From Bacillus pseudomycoides (GTDB lineage Bacteria > Bacillota > Bacilli > Bacillales > Bacillaceae_G): a DNA stretch of 64,000 nt. The position numbers were made by a program, and so were the translations under genes. Position 1 is the first letter of the stretch, and every line of letters begins with the position of its first letter. Positions 26,817 to 33,918 of this stretch are shown here, in pieces. Location: contig NZ_NVOY01000029.1 in the NCBI RefSeq assembly GCF_002551005.1, positions 22,262 through 86,261 of the forward strand. Reading direction: 5' to 3'. The notes under the pieces are model-generated. The model was not told where the DNA came from, searched no databases, and worked only from the letters and a program-made list of their open reading frames with translations.

Positions 26817-28738
26817 TGGGATTCCTCCTCTCCCAGTAATACTCCATATAGTCCTGCCAGTTCCTCCTTCCAGACTTCTTCTAACGATATTTCAAATACG
26901 TAAAGCTGCATTCCATCTTGTTTTAATGTCTGTTCAGCAGATTGTAATATTTCTTCTTGTGTCATGTTTTCACAAGAAGAAATAGCGAAATGTAATGGCA
27001 GTTTATCTTGTAATAAAACTGATGAAGTCTCTAGTGCTTGTGATGTAATGCGATCATCACAATTTTGTGCTTCTGTAAGTGCCTGTTGTAATGCTTTGCG
27101 TAACGCTATTGTTTTATTTAACCCTACATTTCCGTACCAGCGATTATTCGTATTAATCCAAATCACAGGGAAGTTAAAAATAGCCTCTCCTAAAGCGATT
27201 GTAGGTGTTCCTTGCATTGTAGTAAGTGCTTGCAAATAAAAGCTGCAGCGTTCATCCTCTACTTCATCTAATTTTAGTGTGGAAACAGCAATTTTTTGTT
27301 TTATTTGTCTCTTACGAAATTCTTCATCCAAACATTTTTGTAATCCCCTAGACACACATTCTGCAATCGTATCCCCGGCTCCAAATCCTATAAATTGCTC
27401 ATGTTCAGAAAGCATTGAACTAGCAATTCGTGATATATAGGTCTCAACTCCGGCTAATCCAGCTTCATACCTTGCTTCCATATGGGTCAAACCTGTACAA
27501 ATCATATCTGGCAATAATTCAGCAGGTCCTTCTGACAGCGGATCAACTGTTTGAATGCGACATTGAGCCAATGGCAGCTGTTTTAAGTCACCTGCTTCCC
27601 AAACATGAAAAATGCCAGCTTCTTTTGATACAAGGGAATTCAAATTCAGAGTAGATTCATTCCATTCATTTTCACTTGATCTCTGTTTGTTTCTCGTATT
27701 GAAATCTTGAACCCATCTGATTTCCATCTTCTCAGTTACTAAGGGATGAGGTAAAAAGGAATGCCAGTTTCCTTCTAACGTTTCGGAATTTAACAGAAAA
27801 AATTGATTTGTTTGCGTATGTTTCGTTATATCTGTAACCTTTTTGAACAGTTCAAATACAATTACATTTGCTAACATTGCTTCCGTTGTAGAAGAAAAAG
27901 TGTGTTCCCCTGAAGTTTTAGAAAATGCAGACTTGTGTAAACGTCGCCAAGCTGATTCCCAGCAAGCATCATTTTCTGGGTGTACGAGTGGTCCGGCTAA
28001 TCCGAATCCTTGCTTAGATATGGCAGGGATGAAAATCTTTTTTTCTTTTTTACAAATAGCATGTAGAATTTTTAATTCCTCTATGTCTTCTCCTTGTGAT
28101 ATATACAAAATCGCCTGAAATGGCTGCACCGCATCTTTCAAACCATTTCTTTTTTCTTTTTGTAAAAAAATTTCTTCAATCGCCACTTCAGGATCTGTTT
28201 TTTGTGCATGTGCTATTAATTCTTTTAATCTTCTTTTATTAGTTTGAGTGGAATCAGTAATTAGCATCTGGAATTGTGGTAATCCGGATTCAAGTAACGC
28301 AGAAACTAGGGAAACAAAAAAAGAACCAGAACCAACAACTAATACTTTCATTTGGCGATAAGATTGAAAACGATATGCACCTGAAACGCCGAGATTATCT
28401 AAAAATTCAATTTGAGATGCGTATTGTTTAAGAATATGTTCTGACAATTGGTGTGGATGATCTTGACTTATGTCTGTTGCAAATTCATTTTGGTACAGTA
28501 TTTCTGCTATTTCAAATACTCGCTTTCGATATAGCTCAGGTAAGCCATCTGTCAAATTCCCTAATGTATTTTCCCCATTAAACATCGGCACCAGTTTTTC
28601 AATCCATTGATTGATTGATTTTCCTTCCATACGGAATGAACTGGCATTATTTCTAAAATACACTTCTCCTTTTGGATTAGAGAGAAAAAAAGTATCTCGT
28701 TTCATTTTCAAACGCGTAGAAGAGTTAAATTTTGTCAT
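26813..28738 (-). CDS. putative thiazole-containing bacteriocin maturation protein (degenerate E1-like)
   Basis: 641 residues. The middle has a Rossmann-type stretch (YRQMKVLVVGSGSFFVSLVSALLES near residue 130) and later GLAGPLVHPENDACWESAWRR and WHSFLPHPLVTEKMEIRW. These align in order with the zinc-bearing segments of the adjacent E1/YcaO protein (GPLVRPGTPGCSQCADIRR; FFLPHPLCSNCSQMP), but three of the four cysteines are gone. It therefore seems a paralogous E1-like scaffold without zinc. The last 250 residues have a YcaO-like look (GFGAGDTIAECVSRGLQKCL) but no complete ATP site that I can see. Enzymatic role unknown; conserved in heterocycloanthracin loci. Confidence 0.85.
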   Translation of the reverse strand: MTKFNSSTRLKMKRDTFFLSNPKGEVYFRNNASSFRMEGKSINQWIEKLVPMFNGENTLGNLTDGLPELYRKRVFEIAEILYQNEFATDISQDHPHQLSEHILKQYASQIEFLDNLGVSGAYRFQSYRQMKVLVVGSGSFFVSLVSALLESGLPQFQMLITDSTQTNKRRLKELIAHAQKTDPEVAIEEIFLQKEKRNGLKDAVQPFQAILYISQGEDIEELKILHAICKKEKKIFIPAISKQGFGLAGPLVHPENDACWESAWRRLHKSAFSKTSGEHTFSSTTEAMLANVIVFELFKKVTDITKHTQTNQFFLLNSETLEGNWHSFLPHPLVTEKMEIRWVQDFNTRNKQRSSENEWNESTLNLNSLVSKEAGIFHVWEAGDLKQLPLAQCRIQTVDPLSEGPAELLPDMICTGLTHMEARYEAGLAGVETYISRIASSMLSEHEQFIGFGAGDTIAECVSRGLQKCLDEEFRKRQIKQKIAVSTLKLDEVEDERCSFYLQALTTMQGTPTIALGEAIFNFPVIWINTNNRWYGNVGLNKTIALRKALQQALTEAQNCDDRITSQALETSSVLLQDKLPLHFAISSCENMTQEEILQSAEQTLKQDGMQLYVFEISLEEVWKEELAGLYGVLLGEEESQ

Positions 28739-28843
28739 TGTACTCCTCCTTCACTGTTCATTGCATTAAACTGTCATCATAACAATTTTATGTATCCTAT
28801 TTTTTCTTATGTCAAACGGAAAAAAAGAAGAGTGGTTAATCAT

Positions 28844-28899
28844 ACTTAAAGAAAAGTGTCTCTACAATAAAAATCATGTAGAAACGCTTTTCTTTAAGT
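28844..28899 (-). terminator. long hairpin between precursor and maturation genes
   Basis: 23-base arms starting ACTTAAAGAAAAG and ending CTTTTCTTTAAGT, with only two non-Watson-Crick positions, around a 10-base loop. There is no T run beyond the stem, so it may be a leaky terminator or an RNA-stability hairpin that keeps the precursor mRNA above enzyme mRNA. Confidence 0.65.
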
Positions 28900-28923
28900 A
28901 AAGGTTCAATTAAAAAATTGGGA

Positions 28924-29226
28924 TTAAATAATCCATATTCCGTCCCACCAGAATCCGGCACCACCACATCCTCCGCAACCACCACAACCACCGCAGCCGC
29001 CACAGCCAAGGCATCCAAAGCATCCAAAGCAACGGAATCCGCCGCAACGACCGAACCCTCCACAACGACCACCACAACCACCGCAGCGGCCACAACCGCC
29101 GCAACGACGAGTATAGTCTTCTTCAATATAGTATGGAGAAGGAGTTTGACTATCCCAGTACACAACATTTCCAGTCTGATAATCATTTAAATTTAACGTT
29201 TGAAGTTCTTGTTGAAAATTATTCAT
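28924..29226 (-). CDS. heterocycloanthracin/sonorensin-type TOMM precursor peptide
   Basis: 100 residues from the ATG at 29226, with GGAGG well placed; an in-frame start 13 codons upstream has no ribosome site. Residues 1-41 form the leader (MNNFQQELQTLNLNDYQTGN, ending in EEDYTRR). Residues 42-87 hold 14 cysteines, mostly every third residue with Gly between them; the middle switches to CFGCFGCLG. A short tail, GAGFWWDGIWII, closes it. In this family Cys residues become thiazoles through the YcaO/E1 and SagB proteins encoded just downstream. Codon use is highly GGX/TGY-skewed, and antisense and shifted frames stay open for that reason only. Confidence 0.93.
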   Translation of the reverse strand: MNNFQQELQTLNLNDYQTGNVVYWDSQTPSPYYIEEDYTRRCGGCGRCGGCGGRCGGFGRCGGFRCFGCFGCLGCGGCGGCGGCGGCGGAGFWWDGIWII

Positions 29227-29252
29227 TTCATAACCTCCATGTATATACTTTG

Positions 29253-29276
29253 CAAGTCGTAACAAAAAACGACTTG
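29253..29276 (-). promoter_or_regulatory. inverted repeat upstream of the precursor gene
   Basis: CAAGTCGT / ACGACTTG around 8 bases, about 27-50 bases before the precursor start. A possible operator or 5'-UTR hairpin. Confidence 0.45.
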
Positions 29277-29443
29277 TTACAAAAGGGACGATAGACCATT
29301 TTGAATTGCACTCACCAACAAAGTATGACCTAAAATTAGGTATTGTGACTTGTTCAAATGCCTAATTTAGAATTATGTAATTTCACGTATGCTCTTCTAG
29401 CTTTTATAAAAAGAAAAAACACACTCTATGTGTATTTTCAAAT

Positions 29444-29875
29444 TTATAATTTCATTAACAATGTTTTTATATCATATTGCTCTAAGCACCAATTATATTT
29501 ATCTATAATCTGTTTAGGAACCGCAGTTAAATCTACTACTTCTTGAAATCCATGTTTACTATAAAAAGGTTTTAAATGTTCAAATGGAATGCAATATACA
29601 TTTTGAATTTGAAGTTTCCGAGCTTCATTAATTAGAAATGCAACGATGCTATCAGCGATTTTCTTTCCTCTATAGTCTTCTAACGTATATATTCCACCCA
29701 TTTCAAAGCTATTTTCATCAATTTTTACTAATCTTCCTAAGCCGGCTTTTCGGTCATTAGAATATGCAATTGCAATCTCTTCATTTTCTAAATGTGATGG
29801 TACAAAATCAACCTTTTCATATTGAAAATTAATCCATTGTAAATCATCAAGTTTTGCTTTCTTTATATGTAACAT
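29444..29875 (-). CDS. GNAT-family N-acetyltransferase
   Basis: 143 residues from the ATG at 29875, which has GGAGG upstream. Acetyl-CoA-binding GNAT core with GGIYTLEDYRGKKIADSIVAFLINEA (motif A, variant of R/Q-x-x-G-x-G/A) and FYSKHGFQEV near the end. The substrate is unknown. It lies upstream of the bacteriocin precursor in the same direction but with its own ribosome site and a 217-base gap, so its membership in that cluster is uncertain; a self-protection role would be conjecture. Confidence 0.85.
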   Translation of the reverse strand: MLHIKKAKLDDLQWINFQYEKVDFVPSHLENEEIAIAYSNDRKAGLGRLVKIDENSFEMGGIYTLEDYRGKKIADSIVAFLINEARKLQIQNVYCIPFEHLKPFYSKHGFQEVVDLTAVPKQIIDKYNWCLEQYDIKTLLMKL

Positions 29876-29921
29876 TAGATTGACCTCCATTTGATAATTT
29901 TTTATGATTTAAACATAAATT

Positions 29922-29950
29922 CCCCCAAAGTTTATAGAATACTTTGGGGG
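29922..29950 (-). terminator. terminator of the MFS gene
   Basis: Stem CCCCCAAAGT / ACTTTGGGGG with a 9-base loop, a few bases past the stop. Confidence 0.7.
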
Positions 29951-29956
29951 AGTATT

Positions 29957-31180
29957 TTATTCTATATTTCGATTCATTTTGCGTTGTGTTGCAACGCTCA
30001 CTTCAACTTCTTTGATTGGTAAAAACGTTCCGATACATGCTATACATGCACAAGTTGCAAAAACAAATGGTAATGATTTAACAGCAACGAATGATAGTGT
30101 TCCGAAAATAATAAGGTCTAATATTGAATCTAAAACAGAAAGTAATGAAATAGTTGTTGCACGTACATGAGACGGGATTATATCATTACTAAGCTGCGAG
30201 TATATCGGATATCGAATTGCACGCACGAACCGTAAAATAAAGAAAGCTCCTAGTACAATCCACAATGTATCTCCAAAAAATGTTGATAATAGTAAACCAC
30301 TAACAGCTAACCCACCCGTTACATTCAGTAACATTGTACGTGAGAATCTACTAGTAAGCCATCCGATAGATATCGAAGAAAGGTATCCAAGGATAGCAGC
30401 TAAAGCATACATAATGCCAATCGCAAATACAGGAAGGCCTGCGTTCGTAAACAACGGTTGGTTAAAAGCGTCATATACTGCGCTTGCTGGAATAAAAACA
30501 AGCGAGACGTTTAAAAACATAATAAGTAGTTGTGGCGCTTTACGAATAACCCGTATTCCTTCAATTATTTGTGAAAAAGATTCTTCTCGGTAAGATGACA
30601 GTTTCTCAGGACTTTTAATGTAAAATAGTAAAGCAAGTTCTATCAAATGAAATATTATCCCAAGAGCAATTAAAAGTGTAAATTGTTCTTCTCGTAAATC
30701 TTTAGCGAAATACGAACCGAAAATGACAGCGATTAACATAGAAATAAAGCCTGCTGATTGGATTTTCCCCATCGCTTGATCCATTAAATGTTGCTCATTG
30801 TTTTCTTTTAACGATTCATAAATTAGCGCTTCATCTGCACCGGAGAAAAATGTAACTGACAAACCGTTCAATAAACTGTATACACAAAATAACCATAGAT
30901 TATCTGCAAATAATAAGATAGAAATGCTGACAGTTTTTATGATAGATCCTGTCAAAAATGATAATTTTGCACCGAATCGATCAGCATAAACTCCTGCTGG
31001 GATTTCCCCAATAAGTACTGCCACGCTCCAACACATCATGACAATAAATATATTTGCTGCTGTTAAGCCTTTTTCCATATAAAAAAGGGTCATTACGGGT
31101 TGTAAAAAGCTAATCGTTCCAAAAAAATGTACCCAAAATAAAATCGAAATATTATGCGTTGCGATTGTTTGTTTCTTCAA
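29957..31180 (-). CDS. MFS transporter (drug-efflux-like)
   Basis: 407 residues with 12 predicted membrane segments. Signature-like IGEIPAGVYADRFGAKLSF after segment 2 places it in the DHA-type MFS group. The start is a TTG at 31180 with AGGAGAACAA directly in front; no ATG has such a site. An 18-codon ORF with a very strong ribosome site precedes it, followed by a potential stem (31224-31270), suggesting leader-dependent control. It could export the bacteriocin, but it is separated from that cluster by GNAT and terminators. Confidence 0.83.
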   Translation of the reverse strand: MKKQTIATHNISILFWVHFFGTISFLQPVMTLFYMEKGLTAANIFIVMMCWSVAVLIGEIPAGVYADRFGAKLSFLTGSIIKTVSISILLFADNLWLFCVYSLLNGLSVTFFSGADEALIYESLKENNEQHLMDQAMGKIQSAGFISMLIAVIFGSYFAKDLREEQFTLLIALGIIFHLIELALLFYIKSPEKLSSYREESFSQIIEGIRVIRKAPQLLIMFLNVSLVFIPASAVYDAFNQPLFTNAGLPVFAIGIMYALAAILGYLSSISIGWLTSRFSRTMLLNVTGGLAVSGLLLSTFFGDTLWIVLGAFFILRFVRAIRYPIYSQLSNDIIPSHVRATTISLLSVLDSILDLIIFGTLSFVAVKSLPFVFATCACIACIGTFLPIKEVEVSVATQRKMNRNIE

Positions 31181-31223
31181 TTGTTCTCCTACTTTCCGTT
31201 ATTCATTTTTCATGATGGATTTA

Positions 31224-31270
31224 GGAAGCAGGAGTGTTATATTACGTTAGTCGATATTCACTCCTCTTCC
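31224..31270 (-). promoter_or_regulatory. candidate attenuator stem in the MFS leader
   Basis: GGAAGAGGAGTG (inside the leader ORF) pairs with CACTCCTGCTTCC after its stop, with one bulge. The CTCCT of the second arm could instead pair with the AGGAG ribosome site of the MFS gene. Confidence 0.5.
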
Positions 31271-31303
31271 TACGCTTGAAAATGTTTTTAGTGTTTTTTG
31301 CAT
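31247..31303 (-). CDS. 18-residue leader peptide before the MFS gene
   Basis: ATG at 31303 after AAAGGAGG with ideal spacing; product MQKTLKTFSSVGRGVNID. Its last codons form one arm of a hairpin. Short ORFs with strong ribosome sites in front of drug transporters and resistance genes often act in ribosome-mediated attenuation; here this is inference. Confidence 0.6.
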   Translation of the reverse strand: MQKTLKTFSSVGRGVNID

Positions 31304-31468
31304 GTTATTTCCTCCTTTAATATAGATATGTTTATTATAACAATTTTCTTAATATTAAAGAAACGTTTTTGGAAATCATGATAAGATTGTAGGAACGTGT
31401 AAAGTAGTATATAATAAAATACAATAAATGATTATTTTAGGTATTCCTAAAATAAAGGAGCGATACAT

Positions 31469-31573
31469 ATGAACATTACTATTTATTTTGGAAGCCATGA
31501 AGATCAAGAAGTACGTACAATGGATTGCCATTTAGATGTCGAAGATGCTGAAGAAATTACATCTATTTCTTAA
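31469..31573 (+). CDS. 34-residue hypothetical protein
   Basis: ATG at 31469 preceded by AAAGGAG with 8-base spacing; a terminator follows 50 bases after the stop. Product begins MNITIYFGSHEDQEVRTMDC and ends EEITSIS; acidic. Not recognised. The combination of own ribosome site and terminator supports a real gene. Confidence 0.6.
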   Translation: MNITIYFGSHEDQEVRTMDCHLDVEDAEEITSIS

Positions 31574-31622
31574 TATAAATATACATAATATTATGGAGAA
31601 GTTCTCTTCCCTATTCTTTATT

Positions 31623-31650
31623 AAGATGCCTTTTTAAGGCATCTTTTTTG
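31623..31650 (+). terminator. terminator of the 34-residue gene
   Basis: Stem AAGATGCCTT / AAGGCATCTT with a 3-base loop, then a T run. Confidence 0.85.
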
Positions 31651-31773
31651 TTTATTTTTGAGGATAAAACATTTACTTTTTAACGAATAAATAGTACAAT
31701 ATTAACACAAGAACAAACGTTCGTTTTATGTCTCATCCCCCTTTGGGATAGGTACTAGGAAGGATGGATTTCA

Positions 31774-32478
31774 TTGGCTCAAAATAAACGCAGAGGAAGA
31801 AAAAAGCATACTCCGACTATATCAAATACAGGCTTTATTGGCTCTGTGTTTATCGATACGTTAGAACTTCAAAAAAAATCATATTACTTTTCTCGTAAAC
31901 GACTACATATTGCGCATCATGTATTAGATGGTCTTGCACAAGCAACAAGTTCTCTTTTCGCTGAACATCATGTTTCTGCTTACTTATCGTGTGTGTATCT
32001 ACATAAACAAAAGAAAATTGGGTTTGTTCTTTCGACGAAACCTTTTAAAGAAGCTGAAGGTGTTGCATATTTTAAAAATTATTTAATTGAAAAGAACTTT
32101 TATAACGGAAATATTGAAGAAGAAAATTATCAAGAAATTTTTAACACTGGTTTTATTGGTGTTGTTTTTGCAGATTTATCAAGCATTGATCGTTTTAATT
32201 TTAATTTTGAAATGACTCTTTTATCAAAGTTAATGAAAGACATGATTATTCCAGTTAAAGAGTTATTTTTACGTAATAAAATTCCAGCATACATTTCTAC
32301 TGTCAATTTGGAAGATCAACAAAAATTAGGGTTTGTTTTATCTGTAAAGCCATACGATGAACGTTCTGAAGCAGATTTGTATTTTGAAATGTATTTGAGA
32401 GAACGTGGTTTATATATTGGTGATGAAGAAGATGATATTGATAAGATTGTCATTCGAAAAAAAGTTGAGATATTATAA
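31774..32478 (+). CDS. hypothetical protein with internal duplication
   Basis: 234 residues starting at a TTG (31774) after AGGAAGGATGG. After a basic N-terminus (MAQNKRRGRKKHTP) come two copies of a domain of about 105 residues. Copy 1 runs from NTGFIGSVFIDTLE to GFVLSTKPFKEAE and a Phe/Tyr-rich FKNYLIEKNFY; copy 2 from NTGFIGVVFADLSS to GFVLSVKPYDERSE and FEMYLRERGLY. No membrane segment. I do not recognise the family. Flanked by terminators, so monocistronic. Confidence 0.75.
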   Translation: MAQNKRRGRKKHTPTISNTGFIGSVFIDTLELQKKSYYFSRKRLHIAHHVLDGLAQATSSLFAEHHVSAYLSCVYLHKQKKIGFVLSTKPFKEAEGVAYFKNYLIEKNFYNGNIEEENYQEIFNTGFIGVVFADLSSIDRFNFNFEMTLLSKLMKDMIIPVKELFLRNKIPAYISTVNLEDQQKLGFVLSVKPYDERSEADLYFEMYLRERGLYIGDEEDDIDKIVIRKKVEIL

Positions 32479-32479
32479 C

Positions 32480-32516
32480 AAAAAGGATGGTTAATATATA
32501 ATTAGCCATCCTTTTT
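32480..32516. terminator. bidirectional terminator
   Basis: Stem AAAAAGGATGG / CCATCCTTTTT, between convergent genes. Confidence 0.85.
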
Positions 32517-32523
32517 ACTTAAA

Positions 32524-33030
32524 CTATTTAAAGTTTTCATTTTCTAATACAACAACATCTTTATTTGTTAATCTTCCAGCTTGTTTTGTATATTCTACAA
32601 GCCTGATAATATTATCACAGGCTTGCTTTGCACCGAAAACTAATAATGGCACACCAATAAAATCAATTTTTAACCTTCTCGAAAATAAACCACCGATCGT
32701 CATCGCAAACGGTACAGTTGGTGATGTATTAGAAAACACAATTTTTTCGTGGTTTTGATATTTATCTTGTAATAGTATACTTAAATTTTTTAAAGCTGGA
32801 ACTACAACTTTAGATGCACCATGACCGACTGTATAAACAGGATTGTCGTTTTCATCTCGTCCGTGAAAAATAATTTTCCCCATATCGGAAGTTTTTAGTT
32901 TATTAAAATAATCAACGTTTAATATTTCGTCTTTCGTAAGTTTCCGATCCGTTGGTAGTTTTTTTAAATGATACGCTGCCGCTAATGAAGTTGTATGTGT
33001 TCCGCCATAATCAGTATAAATATAAATCAT
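32524..33030 (-). CDS. DUF3189 family protein
   Basis: 168 residues from the ATG at 33030 (33033 also possible; AAAGGATGAT precedes both); an upstream extension to 33075 has no ribosome site. Starts MIYIYTDYGGTHTTSLAAAY, the family hallmark with a GGTHT motif near the N-terminus. VYTVGHGASKVVVPALKNL follows. No function is established for the family. Confidence 0.8.
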   Translation of the reverse strand: MIYIYTDYGGTHTTSLAAAYHLKKLPTDRKLTKDEILNVDYFNKLKTSDMGKIIFHGRDENDNPVYTVGHGASKVVVPALKNLSILLQDKYQNHEKIVFSNTSPTVPFAMTIGGLFSRRLKIDFIGVPLLVFGAKQACDNIIRLVEYTKQAGRLTNKDVVVLENENFK

Positions 33031-33131
33031 CATATCATCCTTTAAATTGATATTCATGATGATTATTGTTACCAATATTTTGTGTTCTAATCTAAAAGTA
33101 GTATATAGCGTATTTATAAACAGCAGACAAT

Positions 33132-33731
33132 TTAAGCTGTATGATTGTACTTAGACAGTATTGGAATTCGCTTTGTTATTATAGCGTAAATTTGAAATAT
33201 GAGACGTGCCAAAGGTTCTACTTTGTTTGTATATTTAATGATTAAAGCACTTGTTATGAAAGATAAAACAGCTCCGCCTATAATATCTGCCGGATAATGA
33301 ACACCAACATATATACGTGAAATGCCAACTAGTATAGCCCAAAACAACGCGATATTTTTCCATGCCTCTCCTCGTAAAATCATTGTAAATGCTATCGAAA
33401 ATACGAGTACAGAATGATCACTTACAAACGAAGAGTCAGCAGCGTGTGGTACTAATTTGTGCACATGATATGTGACAAATGGTCGTGGATGATAATAAAG
33501 TGCATGAATCAAAACATTTACAAGTAGTGCTGTACAGACAGAAAGAGCTGTGTACAAAACTGTATATTGTTTACGAATAGCTGTTTCTTTTTGTCCATTG
33601 CTAAAAAATAAAGAAAGCATTAAGATAATTGCAACATATGGCGCGCTGCTCGTAATAAATATCATCCCTTTGTCTAACAAAGCAGAGGAACCTGCCCAAT
33701 TATTAATCCAGTGGAATATTGTGTAATTCAT
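33132..33731 (-). CDS. PAP2-family phosphatase, BcrC-like undecaprenyl-pyrophosphatase
   Basis: 199 residues with about 5 membrane segments. The PAP2 triad regions are present: YYHPRPF, SSFVSDHSVLVFS (variant of PSGH) and SRIYVGVHYPADIIGGA. The order and the segment LVPHAADSSF closely resemble B. subtilis BcrC, which recycles undecaprenyl pyrophosphate and gives bacitracin tolerance. Membrane protein; active site expected on the outer face. Monocistronic. Confidence 0.85.
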   Translation of the reverse strand: MNYTIFHWINNWAGSSALLDKGMIFITSSAPYVAIILMLSLFFSNGQKETAIRKQYTVLYTALSVCTALLVNVLIHALYYHPRPFVTYHVHKLVPHAADSSFVSDHSVLVFSIAFTMILRGEAWKNIALFWAILVGISRIYVGVHYPADIIGGAVLSFITSALIIKYTNKVEPLARLIFQIYAIITKRIPILSKYNHTA

Positions 33732-33882
33732 ATAAGTCTCTCCTTGTTTACATTCAGTACGTAATTACCTATTTCGTTGATTTACTCAGTATACACTGGC
33801 AACATGAAATGTTCTTAAATTTTTTCTCATCTTTTTCTCATTTTTCTTCGGTATTGATAAAATTTATAATAAGTCCACAAAG

Positions 33883-33918
33883 AAAAGCGAGAAGTATGCA
33901 ATCTACTTCTCGCTTTTT
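33883..33918 (-). terminator. terminator overlapping the kinase stop
   Basis: Stem AAAAGCGAGAAGTA / TACTTCTCGCTTTT; the last codons (KSEK, stop at 33903) form one arm. Confidence 0.85.

Noticed and set aside
28960-29110. Triplet-repeat block that could be taken for a CRISPR array or a microsatellite
   Set aside because: It encodes the in-frame Cys-Gly-Gly core; there are no unique spacers and no cas genes.
28836-29190. Open frames on both strands over the Cys-rich core (Thr/Ala-rich on plus; Val/Ala-rich and Trp/Leu-rich on minus)
   Set aside because: They result from the GGX/TGY repeats of the precursor; none has a ribosome site, and the real gene is the minus frame starting at 29226.
29957-31180. 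MFS gene as the dedicated exporter of the bacteriocin
   Set aside because: Separated by a GNAT gene, terminators and its own leader control; proximity alone is not enough.
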